This document shows positions 9,060 through 17,887 of a stretch of 64,000 nt of DNA, one piece after another. The translations under genes and the position numbers were made by a program. Within the stretch, counting starts at the first letter, position 1. The number at the start of each line of letters is the position of its first letter. The stretch covers positions 62,001-126,000 of the forward strand of contig NZ_JACXXO010000011.1 of the NCBI RefSeq assembly GCF_017980685.1, written 5' to 3'. The stretch is from Pseudomonas iridis (GTDB lineage: Bacteria > Pseudomonadota > Gammaproteobacteria > Pseudomonadales > Pseudomonadaceae). The notes below the pieces were generated by a model. That model saw only the letters and a program-made list of their open reading frames with translations, made no database searches and was not told the DNA's origin.

Positions 9060-9695
9060 ATGTCTGCGCGCCTGCTCTATGTGATGGATCCGATGTGTTC
9101 CTGGTGCTGGGGATTTGCTCCGGTGGCCAGGGCACTGGTCGAGCAAGCGCAGGCAGCCGGGGTCGAGCTGCATCTGGTGGTGGGCGGATTGCGCACCGGC
9201 AGCGGTTCGGCGCTGGAGCCGACCACTCGCCGCTACATTCTTGAACACTGGCAAGCGGTCACCGAGGCCACGGGACAGCCGTTCAAGCTTGACGGTGCCT
9301 TGCCCGAGGGTTTTGTCTACGACACCGAGCCTGCCTGCCGTGCGATTGTCACTGCACGCAGCCTGGCGCCGGATTGTGCGTGGAAACTGGTCGGACTGAT
9401 CCAGCAGGCGTTTTACGCTGAAGGTCGCGATGTCACTCAGGCCAGCGTGCTGGTCGAGTTGGCGGAGCAGGCGGGCGTGCCGCGCATCGAGTTCGCTGCG
9501 TTGTTCGACCATGCCGATCAACACAAAGCCACTCAGGCCGATTTCAGCTGGGTGCAGGACCTCGGCATCGCCGGTTTCCCCACGTTGCTCGCCGAACGCA
9601 ACGGCCAGTTGGCACTGCTGACCAACGGTTATCAACCGCTCAGTGAGCTGTCGCCATTGCTGGGCCGATGGCTGGAGCGCGCAGCCTGTGCCTGA
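9060..9695 (+). CDS. DsbA-family thioredoxin-fold protein
   Basis: 211 aa with no signal peptide, so probably cytoplasmic, unlike classical DsbA. It opens MSARLLYVMDPMCSWCWGFA with a CSWC redox motif at residues 13-16, followed by the helical insertion of the FrnE/2-hydroxychromene isomerase branch; FPTL near the end carries the cis-proline. Likely a thiol-disulfide oxidoreductase or glutathione-linked isomerase; the substrate is not evident. The ABC exporter gene begins inside its last codons (GTG 9688), indicating translational coupling. Confidence 0.85.
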   Translation: MSARLLYVMDPMCSWCWGFAPVARALVEQAQAAGVELHLVVGGLRTGSGSALEPTTRRYILEHWQAVTEATGQPFKLDGALPEGFVYDTEPACRAIVTARSLAPDCAWKLVGLIQQAFYAEGRDVTQASVLVELAEQAGVPRIEFAALFDHADQHKATQADFSWVQDLGIAGFPTLLAERNGQLALLTNGYQPLSELSPLLGRWLERAACA

Positions 9696-11514
9696 CCGGG
9701 CCGATGACACGCCAGCCGCAAAGCGTATCGACCGGCTGAGCTGGGCAGAAGTCCGGCGACTGGCACTCACTCACAAAAAATCCCTGTGGATCGCCAACGG
9801 CGTCGCCGTTCTGGCCACGCTGTGCAGCGTGCCGATTCCGTTGCTGCTGCCACTACTGGTGGATGAAGTCCTGCTTGGCCACGGCGATGCGGCGCTGAAG
9901 GTGATGAATCACCTGTTACCGACGATGTGGCAGCAAGCGGCGGGCTATATCGGCCTGATGCTGGTGGTCACCTTGACCCTGCGTTGCGGCGCGTTGGGCT
10001 TCGGCGTGTTGCAGTCGCGGCTGTTTGCGCGTTTGGCCAAGGACATCGTCTATCGCATCCGCGTGCGCTTGATCGAACGGCTGAAGCGTATTTCCCTCGC
10101 CGAATATGAAAGTCTGGGCAGTGGCACGGTGACCACCCATCTGGTCACCGATCTCGACACCCTCGACAAGTTTGTCGGTGAGACCCTCAGCCGGTTTCTG
10201 GTGGCGATGCTGACGCTGGTCGGCACCGCGAGCATCCTGATGTGGATGCACTGGAAACTGGCGCTGCTGATTCTGCTGTTCAACCCGTTGGTGATCTACG
10301 CCACAGTGCAGCTGGGCAAACGCGTCAAACACCTGAAGAAACTCGAGAACGACAGCACCGCGCGTTTCACCCAGGCGCTGAGCGAAACCCTCGACTCGAT
10401 TCAGGAGGTCCGGGCGGGCAACCGTCAGGGTTTCTTCCTCGGCCGGCTCGGTTTGCGGGCGCAGGAGGTGCGTAACTACGCGATCAATTCGCAATGGAAA
10501 ACCGACGCCTCCAACCGTGCCAGCGGCCTGCTGTTCCAGTTCGGTATCGACATCTTTCGCGCGGCGGCGATGCTCACCGTGCTGTTCTCCGACCTGTCGA
10601 TCGGGCAGATGCTCGCTGTGTTCAGTTACCTGTGGTTCATGATCGGCCCGGTGGAACAACTGCTCAACCTGCAATACGCCTATTACGCGGCGGGCGGTGC
10701 GCTGGCGCGGATCAACGAATTGCTGGCGCGGGCCGATGAGCCGCAGTATCCGGGCGGCGTCGATCCGTTCAAGGGCCGTGAAACTGTGGGCATCGAGGTG
10801 CAAGGCCTGAGCTTCGGTTACGGCGATGAACCGGTGCTGGATCAGTTGAACCTGTCCATCGCGCCCGGTGAGAAAGTCGCGATTGTCGGCGCCAGTGGTG
10901 GTGGTAAAAGCACCCTGGTGCAATTGCTTCTGGGGCTGTACACGCCGCTGGCCGGGACGATTCGCTTTGGCGGTTCGACCCAGCAGGAAATCGGCCTGGA
11001 GACGGTTCGGGAAAACGTCGCGGTGGTGTTGCAGCATCCGGCGCTGTTCAATGACACCGTACGCGCCAACTTGACGATGGGCCGCACGCGCAGCGACGAA
11101 GCCTGCTGGCAGGCGCTGGAAATTGCTCAGCTCGAACCTGCGATCCGCGCGTTGCCGGATGGACTCGACAGCATCGTCGGCCGTTCCGGCGTGCGCTTGT
11201 CCGGTGGTCAGCGCCAGCGCCTGGCAATTGCACGGATGATCCTCGCCGAGCCAAAAGTGGTGATCCTCGACGAGGCCACTTCGGCCCTCGACGCCGCCAC
11301 CGAATACAACCTGCATCAAGCCATGGCGCGGTTCCTACATGGCCGCACCACGCTGATCATCGCGCACCGGTTATCGGCAGTGAAGCAAGCTGATCGGGTG
11401 CTGGTATTCGACGGCGGACAAGTGGCCGAAGATGGCGATCACCAGCAGTTGATTGCCGACGGCGGGCTGTACGCCAAATTGTATGGCCATTTGCAGCAGA
11501 TTCAGCGCCCCTGA
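9688..11514 (+). CDS. ABC transporter, fused permease/ATPase (type I exporter)
   Basis: 608-aa half-transporter: an N-terminal six-helix transmembrane domain (about residues 30-315) and a C-terminal nucleotide-binding domain. Walker A is GASGGGKST, the signature LSGGQRQR, Walker B VVILDEATSALD and the switch His is in LIIAHRLS, so the ATPase looks intact. It would work as a homodimer in the inner membrane; the substrate is unknown (lipid, peptide and drug exporters share this plan). The frame is open to 9643, but GTG 9688 has GGAG 10 bases before it and overlaps the previous stop by 8 nt. Its position before an RbdA-like gene matches P. aeruginosa PA0860-PA0861. Confidence 0.9.
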   Translation: MPDRADDTPAAKRIDRLSWAEVRRLALTHKKSLWIANGVAVLATLCSVPIPLLLPLLVDEVLLGHGDAALKVMNHLLPTMWQQAAGYIGLMLVVTLTLRCGALGFGVLQSRLFARLAKDIVYRIRVRLIERLKRISLAEYESLGSGTVTTHLVTDLDTLDKFVGETLSRFLVAMLTLVGTASILMWMHWKLALLILLFNPLVIYATVQLGKRVKHLKKLENDSTARFTQALSETLDSIQEVRAGNRQGFFLGRLGLRAQEVRNYAINSQWKTDASNRASGLLFQFGIDIFRAAAMLTVLFSDLSIGQMLAVFSYLWFMIGPVEQLLNLQYAYYAAGGALARINELLARADEPQYPGGVDPFKGRETVGIEVQGLSFGYGDEPVLDQLNLSIAPGEKVAIVGASGGGKSTLVQLLLGLYTPLAGTIRFGGSTQQEIGLETVRENVAVVLQHPALFNDTVRANLTMGRTRSDEACWQALEIAQLEPAIRALPDGLDSIVGRSGVRLSGGQRQRLAIARMILAEPKVVILDEATSALDAATEYNLHQAMARFLHGRTTLIIAHRLSAVKQADRVLVFDGGQVAEDGDHQQLIADGGLYAKLYGHLQQIQRP

Positions 11515-11629
11515 GTTTCTCGCCCTTTTTTGCCCTCAGTGTGTGAATATCATTGAGTAAACCTGCTCGGAAAGCCTCTAAAGATCAGTCGGTTGCACGA
11601 TAAGCGTTGCAGACGGCCGAGCTGCCCCT

Positions 11630-11656
11630 TTGACATATCAAAAATTAGCCTAGGCT
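11630..11656 (+). promoter_or_regulatory. Possible sigma-70 promoter of the GGDEF/EAL gene
   Basis: A perfect TTGACA at 11630-11635 is followed 15 bases later by TAGGCT (11651-11656), a weak -10. It lies about 60 bases upstream of ATG 11717, in the only sizeable gap before that gene. The short spacer and poor -10 keep this tentative. Confidence 0.35.
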
Positions 11657-11716
11657 GAGCTGTCAGGAGCGGGATTTTACGGTTGTTCATCTGGCAGTAC
11701 TTGCGCAAGGGATCTC

Positions 11717-14176
11717 ATGGAGCAAAAGCGGACTTTCGCAACGCCACGATTGTTGGGCATCGTCTGGCCATTTATTGCCGTCGTGTTGTTTCAAGCGTTA
11801 TTGGGGGGCGTGAGCCTTTACGTGCTGTCGGCCGTTCGCGGCTACGTTGCGGGAGAAAGTCTCTGGTCCAAGGGCCAGAAAGATGCCATCTACTACCTCA
11901 ATCTGTACGCGGACAGTCGCGACGAAAAAATATTCCTCAAATACCAGGCCGCGATTGGCGTCCCCCAGGGCGGTCATCAGCTGCGTCTGGCGCTGGATCG
12001 TCAACCGCCGGATCTGGCCGCTGCACGCGAAGGCATCCTCAAGGGTGGCAACCATCCGGACGACGTCTCCAGCGTGATCTGGCTGTACCTCAACTTCCGT
12101 CATTTCAGTTATCTGGAGACTGCCATCGACCGCTGGACGGTGGGTGACGCTTATCTGATCGAGCTGGATGATCTAGCACGCGAGATGCACCGCAGTATTT
12201 CCGAGAATACCGCCAGCAGCGCCGATATCCTGCGCTGGAAGGCGCAGATCTTTGCGATCAATGATGCTGTGACTCCGGCGGCGAAAGCCTTCAGTGATGC
12301 CTTGGGCGAAGGCTCGCGGATGATCCTGCGACTGTTGCTGGCGATCAACCTGGCCACGGCACTGGGGTTGATCGTGCTGGCCTTGCTGCGCACCCAGAAA
12401 TTGCTCAAGCAGCGCCACGCCTTTGCCGAGGCGCTGCAATTGGAAAAGGATCGCGCGCAGGTCACCCTGCAATCGATCGGCGATGGCGTCATCACCACCG
12501 ACGTGACGGGGGCCATCGACTACATGAACCCCGCCGCCGAAGCCATGACCCACTGGAAAGCCGAACAGGCCGCCGGTTTGCCGCTGGCGGCGCTGTTCAA
12601 TTTGCTTGATGACAACGCCCAGGCCGAAGGTCTGACGCTGATCGAACACATTCTCAGCGGTCAACTCGGTGGCGGCAGTGAACACTCAAAGCTGATCCAG
12701 CGCCTGGACGGCAGCACGTTGTCGGTGACGCTGGTGGGCGCACCGATCCGCAATGCGGGCAAGGTCAGCGGCACGGTGCTGGTGCTGCACGACATGACCC
12801 AGGAACGCCAATACATCGCCAATCTCTCCTGGCAGGCCACCCACGATGCGCTGACGGGGCTGGCTAACCGCCGTGAGTTCGAATATCGCCTGGAGCAGGC
12901 GCTGCACACCCTCACGCGGCAAGCGGGGCGGCACGCATTGATGTTCCTTGATCTGGACCAGTTCAAACTGGTCAACGACACCTGCGGCCATGCGGCGGGC
13001 GATGAACTGTTGCGACACATCTGCACGCTGCTGCAATCAGGCCTGCGCGAGGGCGATACGCTGGCGCGGCTTGGCGGTGACGAGTTCGGTATTTTGCTGC
13101 AGAACTGCTCGCCGGAGGCGGCGGAGAAAATTGCCGAGGTGCTGCGTCATACCGTGCAGAACCTACATTTTGTATGGAAGAGGCGACCATTCCAGACCAC
13201 GGTCAGTATCGGCCTGGTGCATATCACGCAAATCCCGACGACCCTCGAAACCTCGCTGCGAGCAGCAGATATGGCCTGCTACATGGCCAAGGAAAAGGGC
13301 CGCAACCGGGTGCAGGTCTATCACGCCGACGACTCCGAACTGTCGCTGCGCTTCGGTGAAATGGCTTGGGTGCAGCGTTTGCACATGGCGCTGGAAGAGG
13401 ACCGTTTTTGCCTCTTTGCCCAGGAAATCTCCCCCCTCAAACCAAGTGAGGGCGAGGGTGGGCACATTGAGATTCTCCTGCGTCTGCATGATGAAGCAGG
13501 GCGAATGATTCTGCCCGACAGTTTCATTCCTGCTGCAGAACGTTATGGCTTGATGAGTCAGCTGGATCGCTGGGTAGTGCAAAACGTGTTCAAGGTGATT
13601 GCTCAATGTATTGCGCAAGAACATGAAGGCCCATTAGCGATGTGTGCGATTAATCTGTCAGGCATTACTATAGGAGATGACGCGTTTTTGAACTTTCTGC
13701 GAGAGCAGTTTGTTATCTATTCAATACCGCCTGAAATGATTTGTTTTGAAATTACTGAAACCAGTGCAATTTCAAACTTGGGCAGTGCAATTAGATTTAT
13801 TAATGAACTCAAAGGCTTAGGTTGCTACTTCTCGCTGGATGACTTTTGTGCCGGAATGTCTTCGTTCGCTTATCTGAAACATTTGCCTGTAGACTTCCTG
13901 AAGATCGACGGGAGTTTCGTAAAGGACATGCTGGACGACCCGATTAACCGCGCAATGGTCGAAGTGATCAATCACATCGGGCATGTCATGGGTAAGCAGA
14001 CAATTGCCGAGTTTGTTGAAACAACTCAGATCGAGCAGGCATTGCTTGAAATTGGTGTGGATTACGCACAAGGTTATGTTATTGAGCGTCCGCAGTTGTT
14101 TACCTGTGACAGTTTGCAAAGTCGGCCCGCCAGACCGCAACCGCTGTTATTCAAAGCGCCTGGCACGTTCCGTTGA
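11717..14176 (+). CDS. rbdA: RbdA-like membrane protein with PAS, GGDEF and EAL domains
   Basis: 819-aa inner-membrane c-di-GMP enzyme. Order: TM helix about 12-35, periplasmic sensor domain, second TM about 197-220, PAS about 240-365, GGDEF (LGGDEF at about 452-457, intact) and EAL. In the EAL domain the signature reads EILLRL (about residue 585) instead of EALLR; other phosphodiesterase residues are kept: INLS, EITET, DDFCAG in place of DDFGTG, KIDGSFV and AEFVE. P. aeruginosa RbdA (PA0861) has the same architecture and neighbours (PA0858-PA0860) and degrades c-di-GMP to promote biofilm dispersal, the GGDEF domain acting as GTP sensor. The last 600 bases are visibly richer in A+T than the rest. 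The ortholog call is inference from order and architecture. Confidence 0.82.
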   Translation: MEQKRTFATPRLLGIVWPFIAVVLFQALLGGVSLYVLSAVRGYVAGESLWSKGQKDAIYYLNLYADSRDEKIFLKYQAAIGVPQGGHQLRLALDRQPPDLAAAREGILKGGNHPDDVSSVIWLYLNFRHFSYLETAIDRWTVGDAYLIELDDLAREMHRSISENTASSADILRWKAQIFAINDAVTPAAKAFSDALGEGSRMILRLLLAINLATALGLIVLALLRTQKLLKQRHAFAEALQLEKDRAQVTLQSIGDGVITTDVTGAIDYMNPAAEAMTHWKAEQAAGLPLAALFNLLDDNAQAEGLTLIEHILSGQLGGGSEHSKLIQRLDGSTLSVTLVGAPIRNAGKVSGTVLVLHDMTQERQYIANLSWQATHDALTGLANRREFEYRLEQALHTLTRQAGRHALMFLDLDQFKLVNDTCGHAAGDELLRHICTLLQSGLREGDTLARLGGDEFGILLQNCSPEAAEKIAEVLRHTVQNLHFVWKRRPFQTTVSIGLVHITQIPTTLETSLRAADMACYMAKEKGRNRVQVYHADDSELSLRFGEMAWVQRLHMALEEDRFCLFAQEISPLKPSEGEGGHIEILLRLHDEAGRMILPDSFIPAAERYGLMSQLDRWVVQNVFKVIAQCIAQEHEGPLAMCAINLSGITIGDDAFLNFLREQFVIYSIPPEMICFEITETSAISNLGSAIRFINELKGLGCYFSLDDFCAGMSSFAYLKHLPVDFLKIDGSFVKDMLDDPINRAMVEVINHIGHVMGKQTIAEFVETTQIEQALLEIGVDYAQGYVIERPQLFTCDSLQSRPARPQPLLFKAPGTFR

Positions 14177-14222
14177 AATCTTTCGCCGATCCTTACAATC
14201 ACAAATCAAAAGGAGCCGAACA

Positions 14223-15017
14223 GTGATCGACACATTCAACCGAACCGGACCACTCATGGAAGCCGCAAGTTATCCAGGCTGGGCACAGCAGCTGATAGAT
14301 GATTGCAGCGAGAGCAAGCGCCGGGTTGTCGAACATGAACTTTACCTGCGCATGCGTGATAACAAACTCAGCGCCAAAACCATGCGCCAGTACCTGATCG
14401 GGGGCTGGCCGGTTGTTGAGCAGTTCGCCTTGTACATGGCGCAGAACCTCACCAAGACCCGGTTTGCCCGTCATCCCGGCGAAGACATGGCGCGGCGCTG
14501 GCTGATGCGCAACATTCGCGTCGAACTCAATCACGCCGATTATTGGGTGCACTGGAGTCGCGCGCACGGTGTAAGCCTTGAAGATCTTCAGGCCCAGCAT
14601 GTGCCGCCTGAACTGCATGCCTTGAGCCATTGGTGCTGGCATACCAGTTCCGCCGATTCACTGATTGTGGCCATCGCCGCGACCAACTACGCCATCGAAG
14701 GCGCGACCGGGGAGTGGTCGGCGCTGGTCTGTTCCAATGGCGTGTACGCTGCGGCATTCCCTGAAGAGGATCGCAAGCGTGCGATGAAGTGGCTGAAGAT
14801 GCACGCCCAGTACGACGATGCTCACCCATGGGAGGCGCTGGAAATCATCTGCACCCTGGCGGGCATGAGCCCGAGCGAGGCCTTGCAGATCGAATTGCGT
14901 CAGGCCATCTGCAAGAGCTACGACTACATGTACCTGTTCCTGGAGCGGTGCATGCAATTGGAAACGTCCGAACGCTTGCTGGTAAGCCGTGAGCGCAGGG
15001 CCGTGCTCGAAAACTGA
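14223..15017 (+). CDS. TenA/PqqC-like (heme-oxygenase-fold) protein
   Basis: 264-aa all-helical protein of the TENA/THI-4/PQQC superfamily. ELNHADYW, HWCWHTSS and ATNYAIEGATGEWS carry the conserved Glu/His/Trp of the fold. Many such proteins are annotated as TenA-type regulators, but a thiaminase or a metal-dependent oxygenase role is equally possible; no thi or pqq gene is adjacent. The start is GTG 14223, with AGGAG seven bases before it; an internal ATG at 14256 lacks a site. It follows the RbdA-like gene by 46 nt, so cotranscription is likely. A REP pair lies downstream. Confidence 0.78.
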   Translation: MIDTFNRTGPLMEAASYPGWAQQLIDDCSESKRRVVEHELYLRMRDNKLSAKTMRQYLIGGWPVVEQFALYMAQNLTKTRFARHPGEDMARRWLMRNIRVELNHADYWVHWSRAHGVSLEDLQAQHVPPELHALSHWCWHTSSADSLIVAIAATNYAIEGATGEWSALVCSNGVYAAAFPEEDRKRAMKWLKMHAQYDDAHPWEALEIICTLAGMSPSEALQIELRQAICKSYDYMYLFLERCMQLETSERLLVSRERRAVLEN

Positions 15018-15040
15018 TTACCGGCTTCGCCAAAAGCTAA

Positions 15041-15129
15041 TGTGGGAGCGAGCCTGCTCGCGAAGAGGGCGTGTCAGTCAGCACTCGGTTGACTGACACA
15101 CCGCTTTCGCGAGCAGGCTCGCTCCCACA
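15041..15129. repeat. REP pair with nested inverted repeat
   Basis: TGTGGGAGCGAGCCTGCTCGCGAA (15041-15064) and its exact reverse complement (15106-15129) are inverted arms. Inside them is a second perfect inverted repeat, GTGTCAGTCA (15071-15080) and TGACTGACAC (15090-15099). It is located between two convergent genes, where it may also serve as a terminator. Confidence 0.88.
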
Positions 15130-15153
15130 CTGTTTTGTGCTGTCTGGAAGGAT

Positions 15154-16032
15154 TCAGCCCGCCATTGCCAACCGATTACGCCCCTCACGCTTGGCCACGT
15201 ACAGCGCACTGTCCGCGCGGCGCAACAGGCTTTCTGCCGATTCACCCGGTAGCAGGGTGGAGCAACCCAGGCTGACCGTCAGCTCGATCAGTTGACCATC
15301 GGCGTAATACTCCGCCGCTTGCGCCGCATAACGCAGACGCTCGCCGACCATCGCTGCCGCTTCCCGGCTGGTGTTGGACAGCATGATCAGAAACTCTTCC
15401 CCGCCATAACGAAAGACCATGTCGACGTTGCGCAACTGGCTCTTGATCGACGCAGCTACGGCTTTGAGCACGTCATCTCCTGCGCTGTGGCCGTGACTGT
15501 CGTTGACGCGCTTGAAGTGGTCGATATCCAGCATCAATACCGACAGCGGCTGCACATGCCGACGAGACATCTCGATCTCGCGTTGCAGCGTCTGCTCCAT
15601 CGCGATGCGATTGCCGGCGCCGGTCAGCGGATCACGCAACGCGCTCTGGGTGGCCGCTCGGTACAGCAGGGCATTGCGCATCGGATATAGCAGCGACGAC
15701 AGTAGCGATTCGAGATTGCCCTGATCCTGCTCGTTGAAGCGGTGATTACGGCGGAACACCACTTCGCCCATGTGCTCGCCTTCGTGGCTCAGGCTGTAGC
15801 TGACGGAATGGTGACCGCGGGCGCCGAACTCCAGGCGCAAGTCGCTGCCCTTGTGCTCGTAGCTCAAGGCGTCCAGCGGCACAAGGCGTTGAACCTCGCG
15901 GAAAAACAGACCGAGTATGCGTTGCGGTTCGAGACTGGTTTGCAATTGCAGGCTCATTTGCTGGCGCAATTGCGTCAGGCTGGTCGGGCGTTCCAGAAGT
16001 GGAGGAAGCTGACCGAAGCCCAGGCGTTGCAA
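15154..16032 (-). CDS. Diguanylate cyclase (GGDEF domain)
   Basis: Soluble protein with an N-terminal sensor-like domain (about residues 25-125) and a C-terminal GGDEF domain. DPLTGAGNR, the metal-binding DIDHFKRVND, active-site GGEEF at residues 210-214 and the SLGCS stretch are all present, so c-di-GMP synthesis from two GTP is expected; no RxxD inhibitory site precedes the motif. The coordinates use a TTG at 16032. It has no ribosome-binding site, and the open frame continues upstream for 19 codons (…PDQSIDFDSAKLQR…) to a TAG without any ATG, GTG or TTG, so the true start may be non-canonical or a frameshift may exist. The nearby P. aeruginosa counterpart is probably PA3177. Confidence 0.85.
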   Translation of the reverse strand: MQRLGFGQLPPLLERPTSLTQLRQQMSLQLQTSLEPQRILGLFFREVQRLVPLDALSYEHKGSDLRLEFGARGHHSVSYSLSHEGEHMGEVVFRRNHRFNEQDQGNLESLLSSLLYPMRNALLYRAATQSALRDPLTGAGNRIAMEQTLQREIEMSRRHVQPLSVLMLDIDHFKRVNDSHGHSAGDDVLKAVAASIKSQLRNVDMVFRYGGEEFLIMLSNTSREAAAMVGERLRYAAQAAEYYADGQLIELTVSLGCSTLLPGESAESLLRRADSALYVAKREGRNRLAMAG

Positions 16033-16089
16033 TTTGGCACTGTCAAAGTCAATTGATTGGTCTGGGAGGGTGATTTCATTTGGCGTGAG

Positions 16090-16376
16090 CCCCTAAGCAG
16101 TAAGTCTGTCTTACAGGCTGGGTGAGAGCGACTATGGGCTGCGCGTCGTACTGATCCATCAGTCCCGTAGGACGTTTGGCGTGAGTTTAGTCTGCCTGAT
16201 GACGATTAGTAAGCTAGCGAAACAGGCGTTGTCCCATTGCCTTCACACGGCATGCTTTGTGGGAAATTAGAGCGAAAGTCGTGCCATTCAGTTCGGTTTT
16301 ATTTAAACCCATATGAATCAATGGCTTGTGTAATCGCGAGGAGGGGAGGTGCTGGATATTTGACTTTATTGTGACG
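16090..16376. other. Intergenic region, nothing identified
   Basis: The gap from 16,033 to 16,440 holds the upstream region of the leftward GGDEF gene and the 3' side of the yciK operon. A 75-codon frame on the minus strand (16,214-16,441) has no ribosome-binding site or recognisable family. I see no gene here; the palindromes at its right end are listed separately. Confidence 0.6.
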
Positions 16377-16407
16377 GCCGGTACCGGCAAATGACTGCCG
16401 CGGCAGT
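16377..16407. repeat. Two adjacent perfect palindromes after yciK
   Basis: GCCGGTACCGGC (16377-16388) and ACTGCCGCGGCAGT (16394-16407) are each perfect palindromes six bases apart, 34-64 bases beyond the yciK stop codon. They could end the leftward mtaD-ubiG-mupP-yciK transcript (A/T-rich DNA follows on that strand) or serve as protein-binding sites. There is no clear U-tract. Confidence 0.5.
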
Positions 16408-16440
16408 AATCCGCCGCGGCTACAAATGCGACGTATGGCA

Positions 16441-17181
16441 TTACTGTGCGTTGAATGCCTGGCCGTTGATACCGGTGCTGTCGGGGCCCATCAAGTAGAG
16501 GTAGACCGGCATGATCTCCTCGGGCGTCGGGTTGTTCAGCGGGTTTTCCCCTGGATAAGCCTGGGCGCGCATGCTGGTGCGAGTGCCGCCCGGGTTGATG
16601 CTGTTGGAGCGCACCGGCGCCACGCCGTCGATCTCATCCGCCAGGGTTTGCATCAGGCCTTCGGTGGCAAATTTCGACACACCGTACGCGCCCCAGTAAG
16701 CACGGCCCTTGCGACCAACGCTGCTGGAGGTAAACACCACCGACGCGTCCTGCGACAGCTTGAGCAGCGGCAGCAGCGTGCTGGTCAGCATGAACATGGC
16801 GTTGACGTTGACCTGCATGACACGCATGAAGTTTTCCCCGGACAACTGCTCGATCGGCGTGCGCGGGCCGATGATCGAGGCGTTGTGCAGGAGGCCGTCC
16901 AGGTGGCCGAACTCGGTCTCGATCATCGCTGCCAGTTCATCGTATTGATGGGGCAGGGCGGTTTCGAGGTTGAAGGGGATGACTGCTGGTTGCGGATGGC
17001 CGGCAGCTTCGATTTCGTCGTAGACCTGCGTCAGATTGGCTTCGGTCTTTCCCAGCAGCAGCACGGTGGCACCATGGGCGGCATAGGTTTTCGCGGCGGC
17101 CGCACCAATGCCACGACCGGCACCGGTGACCAGAATGACCCGATCCTTGAGCAATTCGGGGCGAGCGGAGTAATCAAACAT
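16441..17181 (-). CDS. yciK: YciK-type short-chain dehydrogenase/reductase
   Basis: 246-aa cytoplasmic SDR. It has the NAD(P)-binding TGAGRGIG motif, HNAS in place of the usual NNAG, catalytic Ser in SSSVGRKG, and YGVSK supplying the Tyr and Lys of the triad. The C-terminal NPGGTRTSMRAQAYPGENP is characteristic of YciK. Substrate unknown. It is the last gene of a leftward operon (mtaD-ubiG-mupP-yciK), 30 nt after mupP; the P. aeruginosa homologue PA3173 also sits next to mupP (PA3172). Confidence 0.88.
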   Translation of the reverse strand: MFDYSARPELLKDRVILVTGAGRGIGAAAAKTYAAHGATVLLLGKTEANLTQVYDEIEAAGHPQPAVIPFNLETALPHQYDELAAMIETEFGHLDGLLHNASIIGPRTPIEQLSGENFMRVMQVNVNAMFMLTSTLLPLLKLSQDASVVFTSSSVGRKGRAYWGAYGVSKFATEGLMQTLADEIDGVAPVRSNSINPGGTRTSMRAQAYPGENPLNNPTPEEIMPVYLYLMGPDSTGINGQAFNAQ

Positions 17182-17211
17182 AAAAACCTCAATCCGTTAA
17201 TAGCTAAAAGA

Positions 17212-17883
17212 TCAGCAGCTGCAGAGCGCGCTATCCAGCACCTTGCGCAACTCCAGCGGATGATCCACCACCACATCCGCGCCCCAATGCCGCGGGTTGT
17301 CGTCCGGATGGATGTAGCCGTAGGTTACCGCGGCCGTTTTGGTCCCGGCATCGCGCCCCGACTCGATATCGCGCAGATCATCGCCCACAAACAGAACGGT
17401 CGATGGATCCAGATCAAGCATCTTGCACGCGAGAATCAGCGGCTCCGGATCCGGCTTGCTGTTCTTCACGTGATCAGGGCAGATCAGCAGCGCCGAGCGC
17501 TCGGCCAACCCCAGTTGCTGCATGATCGGCTCGGCGAAACGCACAGGCTTGTTGGTGACCACGCCCCAGATCAGGTTGGCCTTTTCGATGTCGGCCAGCA
17601 GTTCGCTCATGCCGTCGAACAGTTTGCTGTGCACCGCGCAGCCGACGAGGTAGCGCTCAAGGAACTCCAGGCGCAGTTCCTCAAAGCCCGGCGACTCCGG
17701 GTCCATCGAGAACGTCACCGCGACCATGGCTTTGGCGCCACCGGAAATCTCGTCGCGGATGTGCTTGTCGTTGATCGGCGGCAAGCCCCGATCCGCGCGC
17801 ATCGCCTGGCAGATGGCAATGAAGTCCGGCGCGGTGTCGAGCAGAGTACCGTCCATGTCGAAAAGAACTGCTCTGATGGCCAT
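17212..17883 (-). CDS. mupP: MupP, N-acetylmuramic acid 6-phosphate phosphatase
   Basis: 223-aa HAD hydrolase. Motif I FDMDGTLLD has nucleophile Asp9 and acid/base Asp11; motif II Thr is in VVTNKP, the motif III Lys in NSKPDPEP and motif IV in VGDDLRD. In Pseudomonas the gene between ubiG and the yciK-like SDR is mupP, which dephosphorylates MurNAc-6-P in the anhydro-MurNAc recycling route that bypasses de novo UDP-MurNAc synthesis. That assignment rests on this order as well as similarity; a generic phosphoglycolate phosphatase (Gph) is the alternative. The start lies 4 nt past the ubiG stop. Confidence 0.88.
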   Translation of the reverse strand: MAIRAVLFDMDGTLLDTAPDFIAICQAMRADRGLPPINDKHIRDEISGGAKAMVAVTFSMDPESPGFEELRLEFLERYLVGCAVHSKLFDGMSELLADIEKANLIWGVVTNKPVRFAEPIMQQLGLAERSALLICPDHVKNSKPDPEPLILACKMLDLDPSTVLFVGDDLRDIESGRDAGTKTAAVTYGYIHPDDNPRHWGADVVVDHPLELRKVLDSALCSC

Positions 17884-17887
17884 CGGC

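Noticed and set aside
16214..16441. 75-codon frame on the minus strand
   Set aside because: No ribosome site or family resemblance; contains intergenic palindromes.
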